From Alphaproteobacteria bacterium (GTDB taxonomy: Bacteria > Pseudomonadota > Alphaproteobacteria > CAAHEQ01 > UBA3637): DNA of 58,748 nt. Every line of letters begins with the position of its first letter. Positions within the stretch are counted from its first letter, which is position 1. This document shows, piece by piece, positions 26,253 to 34,870 of the stretch. Both the position numbers and the translations under genes were made by a program. Under the pieces are notes generated by a model. The model had not been told where the DNA came from, ran no database searches, and was given only the letters and a program-made list of their open reading frames with translations. The stretch is taken from positions 1 through 58,748 of the forward strand of contig JAGCYU010000010.1 in NCBI GenBank assembly GCA_017960645.1, in the 5' to 3' direction.

Positions 26253-26624
26253 ATGAAAAATACAAATGAATCCGGCCGTTCAATGGTTGAAATGCTTGGC
26301 GTTTTGGCTATTATCGGTGTTTTGTCCATCGGTGGTATCGCGGGATACACAATGGCGATGAACAAATACCAGGCTAATGAAATTGTAAACACAATTGTTC
26401 AAGGTGCTGTTTATTGCAGAACAAAAACAGCAGCTGTTGCAGATATAACATCTGCGGTTGAGGCAGACCCTGATCTCATTGCAACCTTGGCCTGCACAAC
26501 CCCAGACGATGGTACTGTTACATTTACGTTGAATTCAAGCTTAAATTCTAATATTCTAGGTCTTGTATGTAAAGGTTTAGGAGACACTAATACTTCATGC
26601 TCTACATACACACCTGTATCGTAA
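26253..26624 (+). CDS. Type IV prepilin-like protein, type A copy 1
   Basis: 123 aa. N-terminus NESG|RSMVEMLGVLAIIG: the prepilin peptidase would cut after Gly, leaving Arg at +1 and the required Glu at +5, then a hydrophobic helix that is both membrane anchor and assembly core. After GYTMAMNKYQANEIV comes a small head domain with cysteines (YCRT, ALACTTP, LVCKG, SCSTY). It is the first of four tandem genes; AAAGGAAAGG precedes it. The A type is defined by TMAMNKY after the anchor and a Cys-bearing head. No assembly ATPase, peptidase or secretin gene is nearby, so the machinery must be elsewhere. Confidence 0.9.
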   Translation: MKNTNESGRSMVEMLGVLAIIGVLSIGGIAGYTMAMNKYQANEIVNTIVQGAVYCRTKTAAVADITSAVEADPDLIATLACTTPDDGTVTFTLNSSLNSNILGLVCKGLGDTNTSCSTYTPVS

Positions 26625-26655
26625 GGCGTGATTGATTCAAAAAAGGAGATAGGCT

Positions 26656-27105
26656 ATGAAAAATATAAATGAATCCGGCCGTTCAATGGTTGAAATGCTT
26701 GGCGTTTTGGCTATTATCGGTGTTTTGTCCATCGGCGGTATCGCGGGGTACACACGTGCTATGCGCAACTGGCGTGTCAATGAAATTTTGGACGCAGCCA
26801 GCAAAGTCGCCGCCATGGTTGAAACCAAGCTAGCCACAGAGTCTTTGACTTATAATGACATGGTTGGTAGCACAGGAGCTGTAGGTAAAATTGCAGGCGG
26901 TGTTGTTAGCGAAATTGAGGCTTATGGCATGGGTTTTGCTACCACAGCAAAAGCAAATACGGTTGAAGTTACTCTAAAATCTGGTGAAACAGATCTTCAA
27001 ACCGCTATTGAGGATAGATTAACAAACTGTAGTAGCCATAAGTGCGATCTTAACAATTCAATTAAGATTGTTATAAATGTTGCCGCAGCAGCGCCAACAT
27101 CGTAA
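26656..27105 (+). CDS. Type IV prepilin-like protein, type B copy 1
   Basis: 149 aa. Same prepilin signal and anchor as its upstream neighbour, almost identical over about 90 bp of DNA. After GYTRAMRNWRVNEILDAASK it departs into a different head rich in Val/Ala/Thr, with a Cys pair near the end (LTNCSSHKCDL). TRAMRNW marks type B. It starts 31 nt after gene 1 with an AAAAGGAG site. A-type and B-type subunits probably assemble into one fibre as different major or minor pilins (inference). Confidence 0.9.
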   Translation: MKNINESGRSMVEMLGVLAIIGVLSIGGIAGYTRAMRNWRVNEILDAASKVAAMVETKLATESLTYNDMVGSTGAVGKIAGGVVSEIEAYGMGFATTAKANTVEVTLKSGETDLQTAIEDRLTNCSSHKCDLNNSIKIVINVAAAAPTS

Positions 27106-27139
27106 AGGTTAGTTGATTTAGATAAGGAAAGGATAGAAA

Positions 27140-27574
27140 ATGAAAAACACAAATGAATCCGGCCGTTCAATGGTTGAAATGCTTGGCGTTTTGGCCATTA
27201 TCGGTGTTTTGTCCGTTGGCGGTATCGCGGGCTATACAATGGCCATGAACAAATATCGCGCAAACGAAATTGTGAATGCAGTTGTGCAAGCAGCTGTAGA
27301 ATGTCGGACGAGAGGCACTTTTTCAGACACTGATATTAGTGCCCATGGCTTAACTTTCACAAAAACTGGAACTGCAGTTGATTGTGTGAAGGGGACTGGT
27401 GCTGTTAAGTTTAAAGTTTCTTCATCACTCAATGTGGCACAGACCGTATGTAAAGCATTAAGCGCTACTACTGATGCGGCAGGAACCACTAAGATGAAAT
27501 GTGACGGAACTGGTGCTCACTTGACTGATTCAAACTTTGCAGATACAGCAATGCATTATGTACCAACGTCGTAA
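27140..27574 (+). CDS. Type IV prepilin-like protein, type A copy 2
   Basis: 144 aa. The anchor is followed by TMAMNKYRANEIVNAVVQAAVECRTR, closely matching the first gene (type A), while the head is longer (TDAAGTTKMKCDGTGAHLTDSNF, with Cys in VDCVKG, TVCKAL and MKCDG). The shared upstream leader AAGGAAAGGATAGAAAATG is identical to that before the first gene, supporting duplication of an A-B pair. Third in the operon. Confidence 0.9.
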   Translation: MKNTNESGRSMVEMLGVLAIIGVLSVGGIAGYTMAMNKYRANEIVNAVVQAAVECRTRGTFSDTDISAHGLTFTKTGTAVDCVKGTGAVKFKVSSSLNVAQTVCKALSATTDAAGTTKMKCDGTGAHLTDSNFADTAMHYVPTS

Positions 27575-27615
27575 ACATAAAAATAAATTTTAACTAAAAA
27601 GAAAGGATAAGAAAA

Positions 27616-28026
27616 ATGAAAAATGTAAATGAATCTGGACGTTCAATGGTTGAAATGCTTGGCGTTTTGGCTATTATCGGTGTTTTGTCCATTGGCGGTA
27701 TAGCTGGATACACACGTGCTATGCGCAATTGGAAAGCCAATGAAATTATTGATGCAGCCAATAAAGTGGTCGTAATTGCAGAAACAGGTGATGACGATCC
27801 TGCAACATATTCAACATCATTAGGCGGTGACTTAACTAAAGTAGCTGGTAATACTGTAAGTAGCATTAGTGCTTCACGTAGTGGTCAATCAGTGACGATT
27901 ACACTCGGTGGAAATATCTCTTCAGCTGGTGCCTATAAGGACTTAGCAGATACTATCAACGAGAAAATTGGTTCAACTAGCAAATTGGGCGGTTATACCG
28001 TAACAGTAGCCGGATCAGGCTCGTAA
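27616..28026 (+). CDS. Type IV prepilin-like protein, type B copy 2
   Basis: 136 aa. The anchor is followed by TRAMRNWKANEIIDAANKVVV, type B like the second gene. The head has no cysteine and is Ser/Thr/Gly rich (SASRSGQSVTITLGGNISS), with a beta-strand pattern and a final GGYTVTVAGSGS. Last gene of the tandem set; a strong hairpin terminator follows 20 bp later. Confidence 0.9.
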   Translation: MKNVNESGRSMVEMLGVLAIIGVLSIGGIAGYTRAMRNWKANEIIDAANKVVVIAETGDDDPATYSTSLGGDLTKVAGNTVSSISASRSGQSVTITLGGNISSAGAYKDLADTINEKIGSTSKLGGYTVTVAGSGS

Positions 28027-28046
28027 TTTAATTACGAAAACCATCA

Positions 28047-28077
28047 AACACCTCACTTTTTGTGGGGTGTTTTTTTG
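28047..28077 (+). terminator. Terminator of the prepilin operon
   Basis: AACACCTCAC (28047-28056) / GTGGGGTGTT (28062-28071), nearly perfect stem with a 5-nt loop, followed by T7. Confidence 0.9.
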
Positions 28078-28084
28078 TGGTGGG

Positions 28085-28160
28085 GCTGTGGGGCAAGTTG
28101 GAAATTCATTTTGCCCATGCACTTCGCCCCCGCCCCATTCATCCCCTTGCCCCACACAGC
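28085..28160. repeat. Long imperfect inverted repeat, GC-rich
   Basis: GCTGTGGGGCAAG (28085-28097) pairs with CTTGCCCCACACAGC (28146-28160) with a 2-nt bulge; the loop of about 48 nt is rich in C (ACTTCGCCCCCGCCCC). It lies between the pilin terminator and the DsbA-like gene, in a stretch without coding frames. It could be a second, extended hairpin, a small RNA, or a dispersed repeat element. Confidence 0.6.
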
Positions 28161-28227
28161 GGCCTTAAAAAAAGCTTGCCCTTTTGCAAAAAATGTTTTA
28201 CATTAGCTTAAAAGAAAGCGAGGGAGC

Positions 28228-28824
28228 ATGTTTTTTATCAAATTATTAACACTTATTTTCATGGCGGGGTCTGTGATGGCCGCCCCGAACGATGCTGAGC
28301 GCGATTTATCACAACTGCGGTCTATGGGCTTGCCCGGCGGCGATGCGATCTATATTTTTACGTCTGTCACCTGCCCTCATTGTGCGGACTTTCACAAAAA
28401 TATCTTGCCGGAAATTATTAAAAAGTATGCCAAATCCGGGCGCGCGCAAGTGTTTTTTGTTGACGCTGGGTCTGATTTAGCAATTACAGCTTCTATGTTG
28501 GCGCGGTGTTTGCCTATGGATAAATCAGAAAAGTTTATGTCTCAAGTCTTTCAAAATCAATCCGAGTGGCTTTTGCAAGATAAAGCTGATGACAAGCTGA
28601 TCAAATATGCTGTTGCCGCGGGCATGACAACGCGGGAAGCACAAAAATGCTTGGCCAATTTTGACCTAAAAACAACCATACAAGATCAATGGGTGAATCT
28701 GTCTAAACTGTATGATGCCAAGTATTTGCCAACCGTCGCTGTGCGCAGAGGCAATATCGTCAAAACGTACACAGGATCGGACAAAGCGGCTGTGTTAAAT
28801 GGAATGGAATACGATTTTCAATAA
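28228..28824 (+). CDS. Periplasmic thioredoxin-fold (DsbA/DsbG-like) protein
   Basis: 198 aa. Signal peptide about 1-18 (cut after VMA). Thioredoxin fold with active site CPHC (C49, C52) in FTSVTCPHCADFHKNILPEI, a helical insertion, and the cis-proline loop YLPTVAVRRG near 171. The short, monomeric form lacks a DsbC dimerisation domain. It likely introduces or shuffles disulfides in exported proteins; several Cys-rich secreted proteins in this window are candidate clients (inference). It precedes the ATP synthase F0 genes and its stop overlaps the start of atpI (TAATG). Confidence 0.87.
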   Translation: MFFIKLLTLIFMAGSVMAAPNDAERDLSQLRSMGLPGGDAIYIFTSVTCPHCADFHKNILPEIIKKYAKSGRAQVFFVDAGSDLAITASMLARCLPMDKSEKFMSQVFQNQSEWLLQDKADDKLIKYAVAAGMTTREAQKCLANFDLKTTIQDQWVNLSKLYDAKYLPTVAVRRGNIVKTYTGSDKAAVLNGMEYDFQ

Positions 28825-29099
28825 TGACAAAGGAAACGCAAGATTTACAAGATAAAATTCGGGCACAACGGGGAAAAGACCCCCAGCCCACACCTACGCC
28901 TGGCGCCAGCGGGTTTGGCGTGGCTATGGCGATGATGATGGATATGGTGTGTTGTTTGCTGGTCGGCTTGGGCATCGGGCTGTTAGTGCAAAAGATGTGG
29001 AATACATCGCCTGTGGTGATTGCCGGCTTTGGATTGTTGGGCGGTATCGCGGGGCTTTTTTCCGTGGTGCAAATGGGACTGCATAGGGGGCAAAAATGA
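28824..29099 (+). CDS. atpI: ATP synthase accessory protein AtpI
   Basis: 91 aa: a hydrophilic start with QDKIRAQRGKDPQP, then two membrane helices with the family pattern MMMDMVCCLLVGLGIGLLVQ and GFGLLGGIAGLFSV. AtpI helps c-ring assembly and may aid Mg2+ supply. It overlaps the DsbA-like stop by 1 nt and atpB by 4 nt (ATGA). Confidence 0.88.
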   Translation: MTKETQDLQDKIRAQRGKDPQPTPTPGASGFGVAMAMMMDMVCCLLVGLGIGLLVQKMWNTSPVVIAGFGLLGGIAGLFSVVQMGLHRGQK

Positions 29100-29818
29100 A
29101 TCCTTTACACCAGTTTGACGTTCAAACCATTATGCCTTTGTCCATCGGCGGATTTGATATCTCTTTCACCAATTCGGCGTTATTTATGTTGCTTGCCGTG
29201 TTCGTCAGCGTGCTGGGGCTGTGGCTTTCTTTATGCCGCCATCAACTTGTGCCAACCGGGGCGCAAGCGATTGCCGAAAGCCTATACAAATTCATTGACA
29301 ATACGGCAAAAGATACCATCGGCGCTGGGTATCAACCGTATCTGCCCTTTTTATTCAGCGTTTTTATTTTTATTTTAGCAGGAAATTTATTAGGGCTTAT
29401 TCCGATGGGATTTACCTTTACCAGCCAGCTGGCGCCTATTGGAGCATTTGCACTGCTGGGCTTGGTTATTTCCTCTGGCATTGGTTTATATTTACATCGC
29501 TGGAAATGGTTTCGCACGTTTTTGCCCAGCGGCATACCGGTCCTATTAGCACCATTGGTTATCCCTATTGAGATGATTTCCTTTATGGCAAAACCTTTCA
29601 GCTTGACCGTTCGATTAGTGATGAACATGATTGTGGGACATATTTTGCTACAGATTATGGCTTACTTTACAACCATTTCAGGGCTGGCGGGCGTATTTCC
29701 TTTTGCTTTTATTGTTTTAATGACTTTATTTGAATTAGGGATTGCTTTTTTGCAGGCCTACATTTATACTGTACTGACAAGCATTTATTTAGGGGAGGCT
29801 GTGCACTTGCATAGCTAA
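29096..29818 (+). CDS. atpB: ATP synthase F0 subunit a
   Basis: 240 aa polytopic subunit with the essential stator arginine in KPFSLTVRLVMNMIVGH (about residue 170), where most homologues read SLRLFGNM. With the c-ring it forms the two proton half-channels. LPFLFSVFIFILAGNLLGLIP and the C-terminal QAYIYTVLTSIYLGEAV are typical. The full F0 cluster is atpI-B-E-X-F; F1 genes are not in the window, the split usual in Alphaproteobacteria. Confidence 0.95.
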   Translation: MNPLHQFDVQTIMPLSIGGFDISFTNSALFMLLAVFVSVLGLWLSLCRHQLVPTGAQAIAESLYKFIDNTAKDTIGAGYQPYLPFLFSVFIFILAGNLLGLIPMGFTFTSQLAPIGAFALLGLVISSGIGLYLHRWKWFRTFLPSGIPVLLAPLVIPIEMISFMAKPFSLTVRLVMNMIVGHILLQIMAYFTTISGLAGVFPFAFIVLMTLFELGIAFLQAYIYTVLTSIYLGEAVHLHS

Positions 29819-29840
29819 ACAATAAAGGGGGAGGAAAATT

Positions 29841-30086
29841 ATGGAACCAGAAACCATGAAATATTTTGCAGAAGGCATGAAATACTTGTCTATCGGGCTG
29901 ATTAGTTTAGTTATGTTGGGGGTTGCCAAAGGGGTTGCCGAAATTTGGTCAACTGTTATTACCTCAGTCGGACGCAATCCTGAAGTCAAAAACGACGTCA
30001 GCTTGTTTGCATGGGGCGGCGCCGCTATTACCGAAGCAATTGCTTTATACGCCTTGGGATTAGCCATTATTTTAATTTATCTATAA
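29841..30086 (+). CDS. atpE: ATP synthase F0 subunit c
   Basis: 81-aa hairpin of two helices with the polar loop VGRNPE and the ion-carrying Glu in ITEAIALYALGL of helix 2. The typical Na+-binding Gln/Ser set is not seen, so it is probably a proton ring. Compared with most homologues helix 1 is less glycine-rich (LGVAKGVAEIW). Ribosome site GGGGGAGG. A short N-terminal extension, MEPETMKYFAEG, is present. Confidence 0.95.
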   Translation: MEPETMKYFAEGMKYLSIGLISLVMLGVAKGVAEIWSTVITSVGRNPEVKNDVSLFAWGGAAITEAIALYALGLAIILIYL

Positions 30087-30098
30087 AGGAAAAATTAA

Positions 30099-30542
30099 AT
30101 GCCACAATTTAATCTGTCCAATTATACGGGACAAATTTTTTGGATGCTGATTAGTTTTGGCATATTATTCATGTGGATTAGATATTTTATTTTCCCGCTA
30201 TATTATACAATTTTTAAAGCACGAGAGTTAATCATACAAAAGCATCTCAGTCAAGCGGAAAAAATCAATAAAAAAGCGGAAAAAGTGGCGCAAAATTTAC
30301 AACAAACGAATGTGTTGACCGAAAAAAAATTTACGCACTTATTATCAAAAGCGCATACAATAGCACAAGACGAAATGCAAGGGGCTTTGGATAAAAATAA
30401 AAAGAAATGCAATAAAAAGCTAAAACAGGCCCTTGATCAATTGCACACCGCAGAAGACACCTTGGAAAAAGCGATGAATGATTGGACCAAAACATTACAA
30501 GGGGATTTTATAGCAAAAACAGCACCGGGGAAAAGGAAATAA
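30099..30542 (+). CDS. atpX: ATP synthase F0 subunit b' (AtpX/AtpG-type)
   Basis: 147 aa: one N-terminal membrane helix (about residues 11-33), then a charged Lys/Gln/Glu coiled coil that forms half of the peripheral stalk. Having two different b-type genes in tandem is standard for Alphaproteobacteria. The coiled coil is very lysine-rich. It starts 12 nt after atpE. Confidence 0.85.
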   Translation: MPQFNLSNYTGQIFWMLISFGILFMWIRYFIFPLYYTIFKARELIIQKHLSQAEKINKKAEKVAQNLQQTNVLTEKKFTHLLSKAHTIAQDEMQGALDKNKKKCNKKLKQALDQLHTAEDTLEKAMNDWTKTLQGDFIAKTAPGKRK

Positions 30543-30544
30543 AT

Positions 30545-31060
30545 ATGCAAATATTAGTGACCATTTTAACCTCTGCAACAACTTGGGAAGCCATGGGATT
30601 AATATGTGCTGTTTTATTACTGTGCAACCATCGTATTCGAATATGGATAACAAATTGGATTCACAAAAATAACGTTCAAATCCAAGAAGACATACAATCT
30701 GCTACAAAATTAGAAGAGGATGCCTCTTTACTGTTAAAACAATATCAATCACAAGCGCTGGAACAAAAAAAGCAATTAGAAATTTTAAAACAGCAAAACG
30801 ATCAAGAATTGATGCTCATGAAAAAAGAAATCAATGAAAAAACTGTCGAGGCCATTCAACAACAAAATGAGGCAACGAATATACATATTCGGCTTGTGGC
30901 AACACAACACCAACAAAAGATGATAGCCGGATTATTAGATAAATTAACAAAAAACATTACTTCGCATTTTCAAAAACAAAAGAAAGAAAATATGGATGCA
31001 AGCATACAGCACCTGTTTGATTCATTAGAAAAAAATTCAAACATTCTTAATCAATTATAG
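30545..31060 (+). CDS. atpF: ATP synthase F0 subunit b
   Basis: 171 aa from the ATG at 30545, 2 nt after the b' stop; an upstream in-frame start at 30482 would overlap b' and lacks a ribosome site. Membrane helix about 10-28, then a Gln/Lys-rich coiled coil (LKQQNDQELMLMKKEI) to the end. It pairs with b' as the stator. Its last 14 nt overlap the converging ABC transporter gene. Confidence 0.85.
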   Translation: MQILVTILTSATTWEAMGLICAVLLLCNHRIRIWITNWIHKNNVQIQEDIQSATKLEEDASLLLKQYQSQALEQKKQLEILKQQNDQELMLMKKEINEKTVEAIQQQNEATNIHIRLVATQHQQKMIAGLLDKLTKNITSHFQKQKKENMDASIQHLFDSLEKNSNILNQL

Positions 31061-32426
31061 GCTTCATTTCTATGATGCGATGAGCAATTGATTTTAAAAT
31101 ACGCTGGTCGTGAGAAATAAACAGATAGGCAATTTTCCTTTTTTGTTGCAGTTCCTTTAATAAATCCAAAATAACACTTTGCGTATACACATCCAAGGCT
31201 GTTGTAATTTCATCCAACACCAAAACATCCGGCTTTATAATCAAGGCCCGTGCCAAAGCAACACGTACCCTTTGTCCACCCGATAACTCATGCGGATAAT
31301 GACATAAGATTTTTTCAGGCAAATGCACCGCTTGCAATAAAGACAACACCTGCGCATCTATATCTTTTTGATGCAGGATTTTTAACCCCTCTGCAATAAT
31401 ATCTCGAATCATCATTCTGGGATTTAACGAATTAAACGGATCTTGAAAAACCATTTGAATCTTGGAACGATACTGCTTTAACCTTTTGCCCTTCAATTGC
31501 AAGAAATCTACATCATTAAGCATCACTTGCCCCGAGGCCTCAATTAACCGTGTAATAGCAAAGCCCACAGAACTTTTGCCACATCCAGATTGTCCAACTA
31601 ATCCTAAAGTTTCCCCACGATATAAAGAAAAAGAAAAGTCCTTTATTACCTGTAATGCGCCATAATGCACATTTAAATTCTTAACATCCAACACCTTCTC
31701 GGCAGGGGTTAAAAATGGTACAGGCCCCGATAACTGTGGAACCATAGGTTTTTGTTGTCCTACAATGCGCCCCTGCTCCATCACATAAAAACGATCTGCT
31801 ATATCTTGAATAATTTTTACATCATGTGTAATAAACAAGATAGCTAAGCCTAGTTTTTTTTGTAATTCCTTTAATAGTTGTAAGATTTGAACTTGAGTTA
31901 CACTATCTAAGGCTGTCGTTGGTTCATCAGCAATTAAAACTTTGGGTTCCCCAGCCAGTGCCATCGCAATCATCACTCGTTGCCGTTGCCCCCCAGATAG
32001 CTCATGTGGATAGCTGTGGATTAACCGAGCAGGTAAATCAACTTGCTTCATGAGATCCAACACCTTTTTTTTACTGTTTTTTTGCGTGTGCAAAAGCAAA
32101 CTTTCCATAATCTGCTGACCTATCTTTTGTACAGGATTTAAACTTGTCATAGGCTCTTGGAAAATCATGGAAATATCTTTCCCTCTAATGCGATTTAATT
32201 CCTTTTCAGACAGCGATAATAAATTGACCCCATTGTATAAAATTTCACCTGAAATTGTTGTTGTATCCTGCAATTGCAATATGCTTAAAGCCAATGACGT
32301 TTTACCACAACCGGATTGCCCCAACAAAGCAACAAACTCTCCAGCATTAACGATTAAATCAGCCTTCTGTACCGCCTGTACATCTTTAAACGCCACAGAT
32401 AAATTTTTAATTTCTAATAAGGCCAT
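31047..32426 (-). CDS. yejF: Peptide ABC transporter ATP-binding protein, two fused domains (YejF-like)
   Basis: 459 aa with two complete ATPase domains: Walker A GQSGCGKT (about 36-43) and GQSGCGKS (about 285), each with an LSGGQ signature (LSGGQRQR, LSGGQRVR) and Walker B followed by DE. The fused OppD-OppF arrangement, with the partners below, matches YejABEF and related peptide/microcin C importers. The second copy is rather short at the C-terminus. Last gene of a leftward operon. Confidence 0.9.
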   Translation of the reverse strand: MALLEIKNLSVAFKDVQAVQKADLIVNAGEFVALLGQSGCGKTSLALSILQLQDTTTISGEILYNGVNLLSLSEKELNRIRGKDISMIFQEPMTSLNPVQKIGQQIMESLLLHTQKNSKKKVLDLMKQVDLPARLIHSYPHELSGGQRQRVMIAMALAGEPKVLIADEPTTALDSVTQVQILQLLKELQKKLGLAILFITHDVKIIQDIADRFYVMEQGRIVGQQKPMVPQLSGPVPFLTPAEKVLDVKNLNVHYGALQVIKDFSFSLYRGETLGLVGQSGCGKSSVGFAITRLIEASGQVMLNDVDFLQLKGKRLKQYRSKIQMVFQDPFNSLNPRMMIRDIIAEGLKILHQKDIDAQVLSLLQAVHLPEKILCHYPHELSGGQRVRVALARALIIKPDVLVLDEITTALDVYTQSVILDLLKELQQKRKIAYLFISHDQRILKSIAHRIIEMKPIID

Positions 32427-33454
32427 TATGATTGCCTTTCTTTTGTATTTGGATCAAAAGCAGCACGCACACCATCACCGATAAACAACAGCAAGGACAA
32501 TAATATGCCTAGTGTCACAAAAATGGAAATACCAATCCATGGAGCAAAAATATTTTCTTTTCCTTGCCGTATAATTTCCCCCAAACTTGGGGAACCATTT
32601 GGCAAACCGAGCCCCAAAAAATCCAAAGCAGACAAGGCAACAATAGAACCAGATAAAATAAATGGTAAATACGTAAATGTTGCAATCAAGGCATTTGGTA
32701 AAATATGATGGAACATAATACGCACATGACCTGCCCCCAATAATTTTGCTGCTCGAACATAATCCAAACTTCTGCCGCGTAAAAATTCTGCACGCACCAC
32801 ACCACTTAAACTACTCCAACTGAACAATAACAAAATAATTAATAGGGAGAGAAAAGTTGGTTTAATAAAACTGGCTAAAATAATCAGGATAAACAGTTGT
32901 GGCAAGCTGCTCCACATTTCCAAAAATCGCCCTAAAATAATATCCGCTTTACCCCCAAAATAACCTTGAATAGCACCAACTGTTATCCCCATCACAGAAG
33001 AAAACAGAGTCAGCAAAATACCAAAGGCCAAACTTAATCTTAAGCCATATAGCAATCTGGCAAGCAAATCCCGGCCTTGATCATCTGTGCCCAACCAATG
33101 ACGTGCCGATGGTGCCGCTGGAAATGGTTCCACACTAAAATAATCCACCGTATCATAAGAATATGGTACAGGCGCCCATATCATCCATCCATGGGCTTTA
33201 ATTTCATTTTGCGTAAACGTATCTTGATAATCCGCAAAAGTCGGTAAATTTCCCCCAAAATCCATATCTGTTAACTCAGTTTGTAAAAAAGGCATATACC
33301 AATTATTTTTATAAGATACAAGCAAAGGTTTATCATTTGCCAATAATGGCGTTAATAAAGCTATAATCAAGATACCAATAAAAATATAACCAGCCCATAA
33401 CGCTAGGGTATTTTGCCGAAAAAGTTGCCACCGCTTTTGCATCAAAGGACTCAT
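32426..33454 (-). CDS. yejE: Peptide ABC transporter permease (YejE-like)
   Basis: 342 aa. N-terminal helix (about 13-40), then a long periplasmic segment with LTDMDFGGNLPTFADYQDTF that is characteristic of YejE, then the DppC-type core (HWLGTDDQGRDLLARLLYGLR, and the cytoplasmic EAA loop VRAEFLRGRSLDYVRAAKLLGAG). It shares one base with the yejF start and overlaps yejB by 4 nt, so all three are coupled. Confidence 0.92.
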   Translation of the reverse strand: MSPLMQKRWQLFRQNTLALWAGYIFIGILIIALLTPLLANDKPLLVSYKNNWYMPFLQTELTDMDFGGNLPTFADYQDTFTQNEIKAHGWMIWAPVPYSYDTVDYFSVEPFPAAPSARHWLGTDDQGRDLLARLLYGLRLSLAFGILLTLFSSVMGITVGAIQGYFGGKADIILGRFLEMWSSLPQLFILIILASFIKPTFLSLLIILLLFSWSSLSGVVRAEFLRGRSLDYVRAAKLLGAGHVRIMFHHILPNALIATFTYLPFILSGSIVALSALDFLGLGLPNGSPSLGEIIRQGKENIFAPWIGISIFVTLGILLSLLLFIGDGVRAAFDPNTKERQS

Positions 33455-34527
33455 GATGTTTGCCCTTTCATATGAATACGTGGATCAATTAAGGTATAAA
33501 TAAAATCACTTAATAAATTTAAAACTAGACCAAGCAGTGAAAACAAATAAAGTGTACCAAAAATGACCGGATAATCCCTGTTTTGAATAGCTTCATATCC
33601 TAATAATCCCAAACCATCTAAAGAAAACACAATCTCTATTAAAACAGAGCCTGTAAACAACATCCCAATTAACAATGCGGGAAAACCCGCTAATACTAAC
33701 AACATAGCATTCCTGAAAACATGACCATATAAGATTCGTGTCGTGCTTGCCCCTTTTGCTTTAGCTGTCCGTACATACGCTTTGCCAAACTCCTCTAAAA
33801 ACGAATTTTTTGTTAAAAAACACAAGCCTGCCAATCCACCTATACTCAAACTTAACACTGGCAAAACTAAATGCCATAAATAGTCTAAAATCTGATAACC
33901 AAAAGACAACTCATTAAAATTATCAGAAGTCAACCCTTTTAAAGGAAACAATGAAAAATAACTCCCTCCAGCAAAAAATAAAATAAAAAATATAGCTAAT
34001 AAAAACGGGGGAACAGCATATCCCACGGTCAATCCAAATGTCGTTATCTTATCAAATTTTGTCCCATTTTTTACAGCTTTTTTAATTCCTAATGGAATAG
34101 CCAATAAATAAATAAACAATGTACTAAACACACCCAAGGAAATAGATACTGGCATTTTTTCTTTGATTAAAGTTAATACTGATTTATCTTGATAAAAACT
34201 CTTCCCAAAATCAAACCGAATATAATTCCATACCATTTGACCAAAGCGCACATAGGCTGGTTTATCAAAACCAAAAGCTTTGACCAATTCATCCTTAATA
34301 TCTTGATTGACAGTGACAGCATGATCATGCGAGGATTGGGCTGTATGCACAGTTGCCCCTTGAGCAAACATATTGTGACCAGCTATTTGCGCCGATTGCA
34401 TTTTCAACATCATGCGTTCAATAGGGCCTCCAGGCGTCATTTGAATAATAACAAAATTGATTAACAAAATCCCCAATAAAGTTATGGGAATCAAACAAAT
34501 ACGACTAATCCAATACCGCTTATTCAT
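33451..34527 (-). CDS. yejB: Peptide ABC transporter permease (YejB-like)
   Basis: 358 aa from the ATG at 34527 (MNKRYWISRICLIPITLLGI); no strong ribosome site is seen. DppB-type permease: MTPGGPIERM after the first helix, a periplasmic insertion with a histidine-rich patch (HDHAVTVNQDI), and the EAA loop AYVRTAKAKGASTTRI. It forms the transport channel with YejE. The usual periplasmic binding protein YejA is not next to it. A 70-aa gene precedes it by 45 nt in the same direction. Confidence 0.9.
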   Translation of the reverse strand: MNKRYWISRICLIPITLLGILLINFVIIQMTPGGPIERMMLKMQSAQIAGHNMFAQGATVHTAQSSHDHAVTVNQDIKDELVKAFGFDKPAYVRFGQMVWNYIRFDFGKSFYQDKSVLTLIKEKMPVSISLGVFSTLFIYLLAIPLGIKKAVKNGTKFDKITTFGLTVGYAVPPFLLAIFFILFFAGGSYFSLFPLKGLTSDNFNELSFGYQILDYLWHLVLPVLSLSIGGLAGLCFLTKNSFLEEFGKAYVRTAKAKGASTTRILYGHVFRNAMLLVLAGFPALLIGMLFTGSVLIEIVFSLDGLGLLGYEAIQNRDYPVIFGTLYLFSLLGLVLNLLSDFIYTLIDPRIHMKGQTS

Positions 34528-34572
34528 GCAGATAATTATGCCAATTTTTACCCTAAAGTGCAAGCAGATATT

Positions 34573-34785
34573 TTATTTCAGATTTTGGCATTCCAACAAA
34601 ATTGGGTCTGGTAAATGTTTATTTGGCACATCCGAATCCATAAAGACATGGTGAGCCGCTTCAACAATTTGAGCCATCCCCATATAATCGAACGCTTTTA
34701 AGCTATCTTGCAACGTTTTAAATTGATAGGAAATATATTCTCTGCTATCTTCTGGACGAATCGTTTGTACTTTCGCACGCGACAT
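34573..34785 (-). CDS. Small soluble protein of unknown function (70 aa)
   Basis: Strong ribosome site (GGGGG) at good spacing. Helical, His/Asp-rich sequence, no signal or membrane segment: SREYISYQFKTLQDSLKAFD, then AQIVEAAHHVFMDSD. It runs in the same direction as the transporter genes and may be cotranscribed with them. I recognise no family. Divergent from ssb. Confidence 0.65.
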   Translation of the reverse strand: MSRAKVQTIRPEDSREYISYQFKTLQDSLKAFDYMGMAQIVEAAHHVFMDSDVPNKHLPDPILLECQNLK

Positions 34786-34870
34786 AAATCCCCCTATTAA
34801 TTGTTTTTAGTTTAGATAAAACACCCGATGGTTGTTTTCAAGACCTTTCTAAGAAAAAAATGAAAAAAGA

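Noticed and set aside
28824-31060. Missing F1 genes as a sign of a broken ATP synthase
   Set aside because: F0 and F1 are normally in separate operons in Alphaproteobacteria, so the absence of F1 from this window is not informative.
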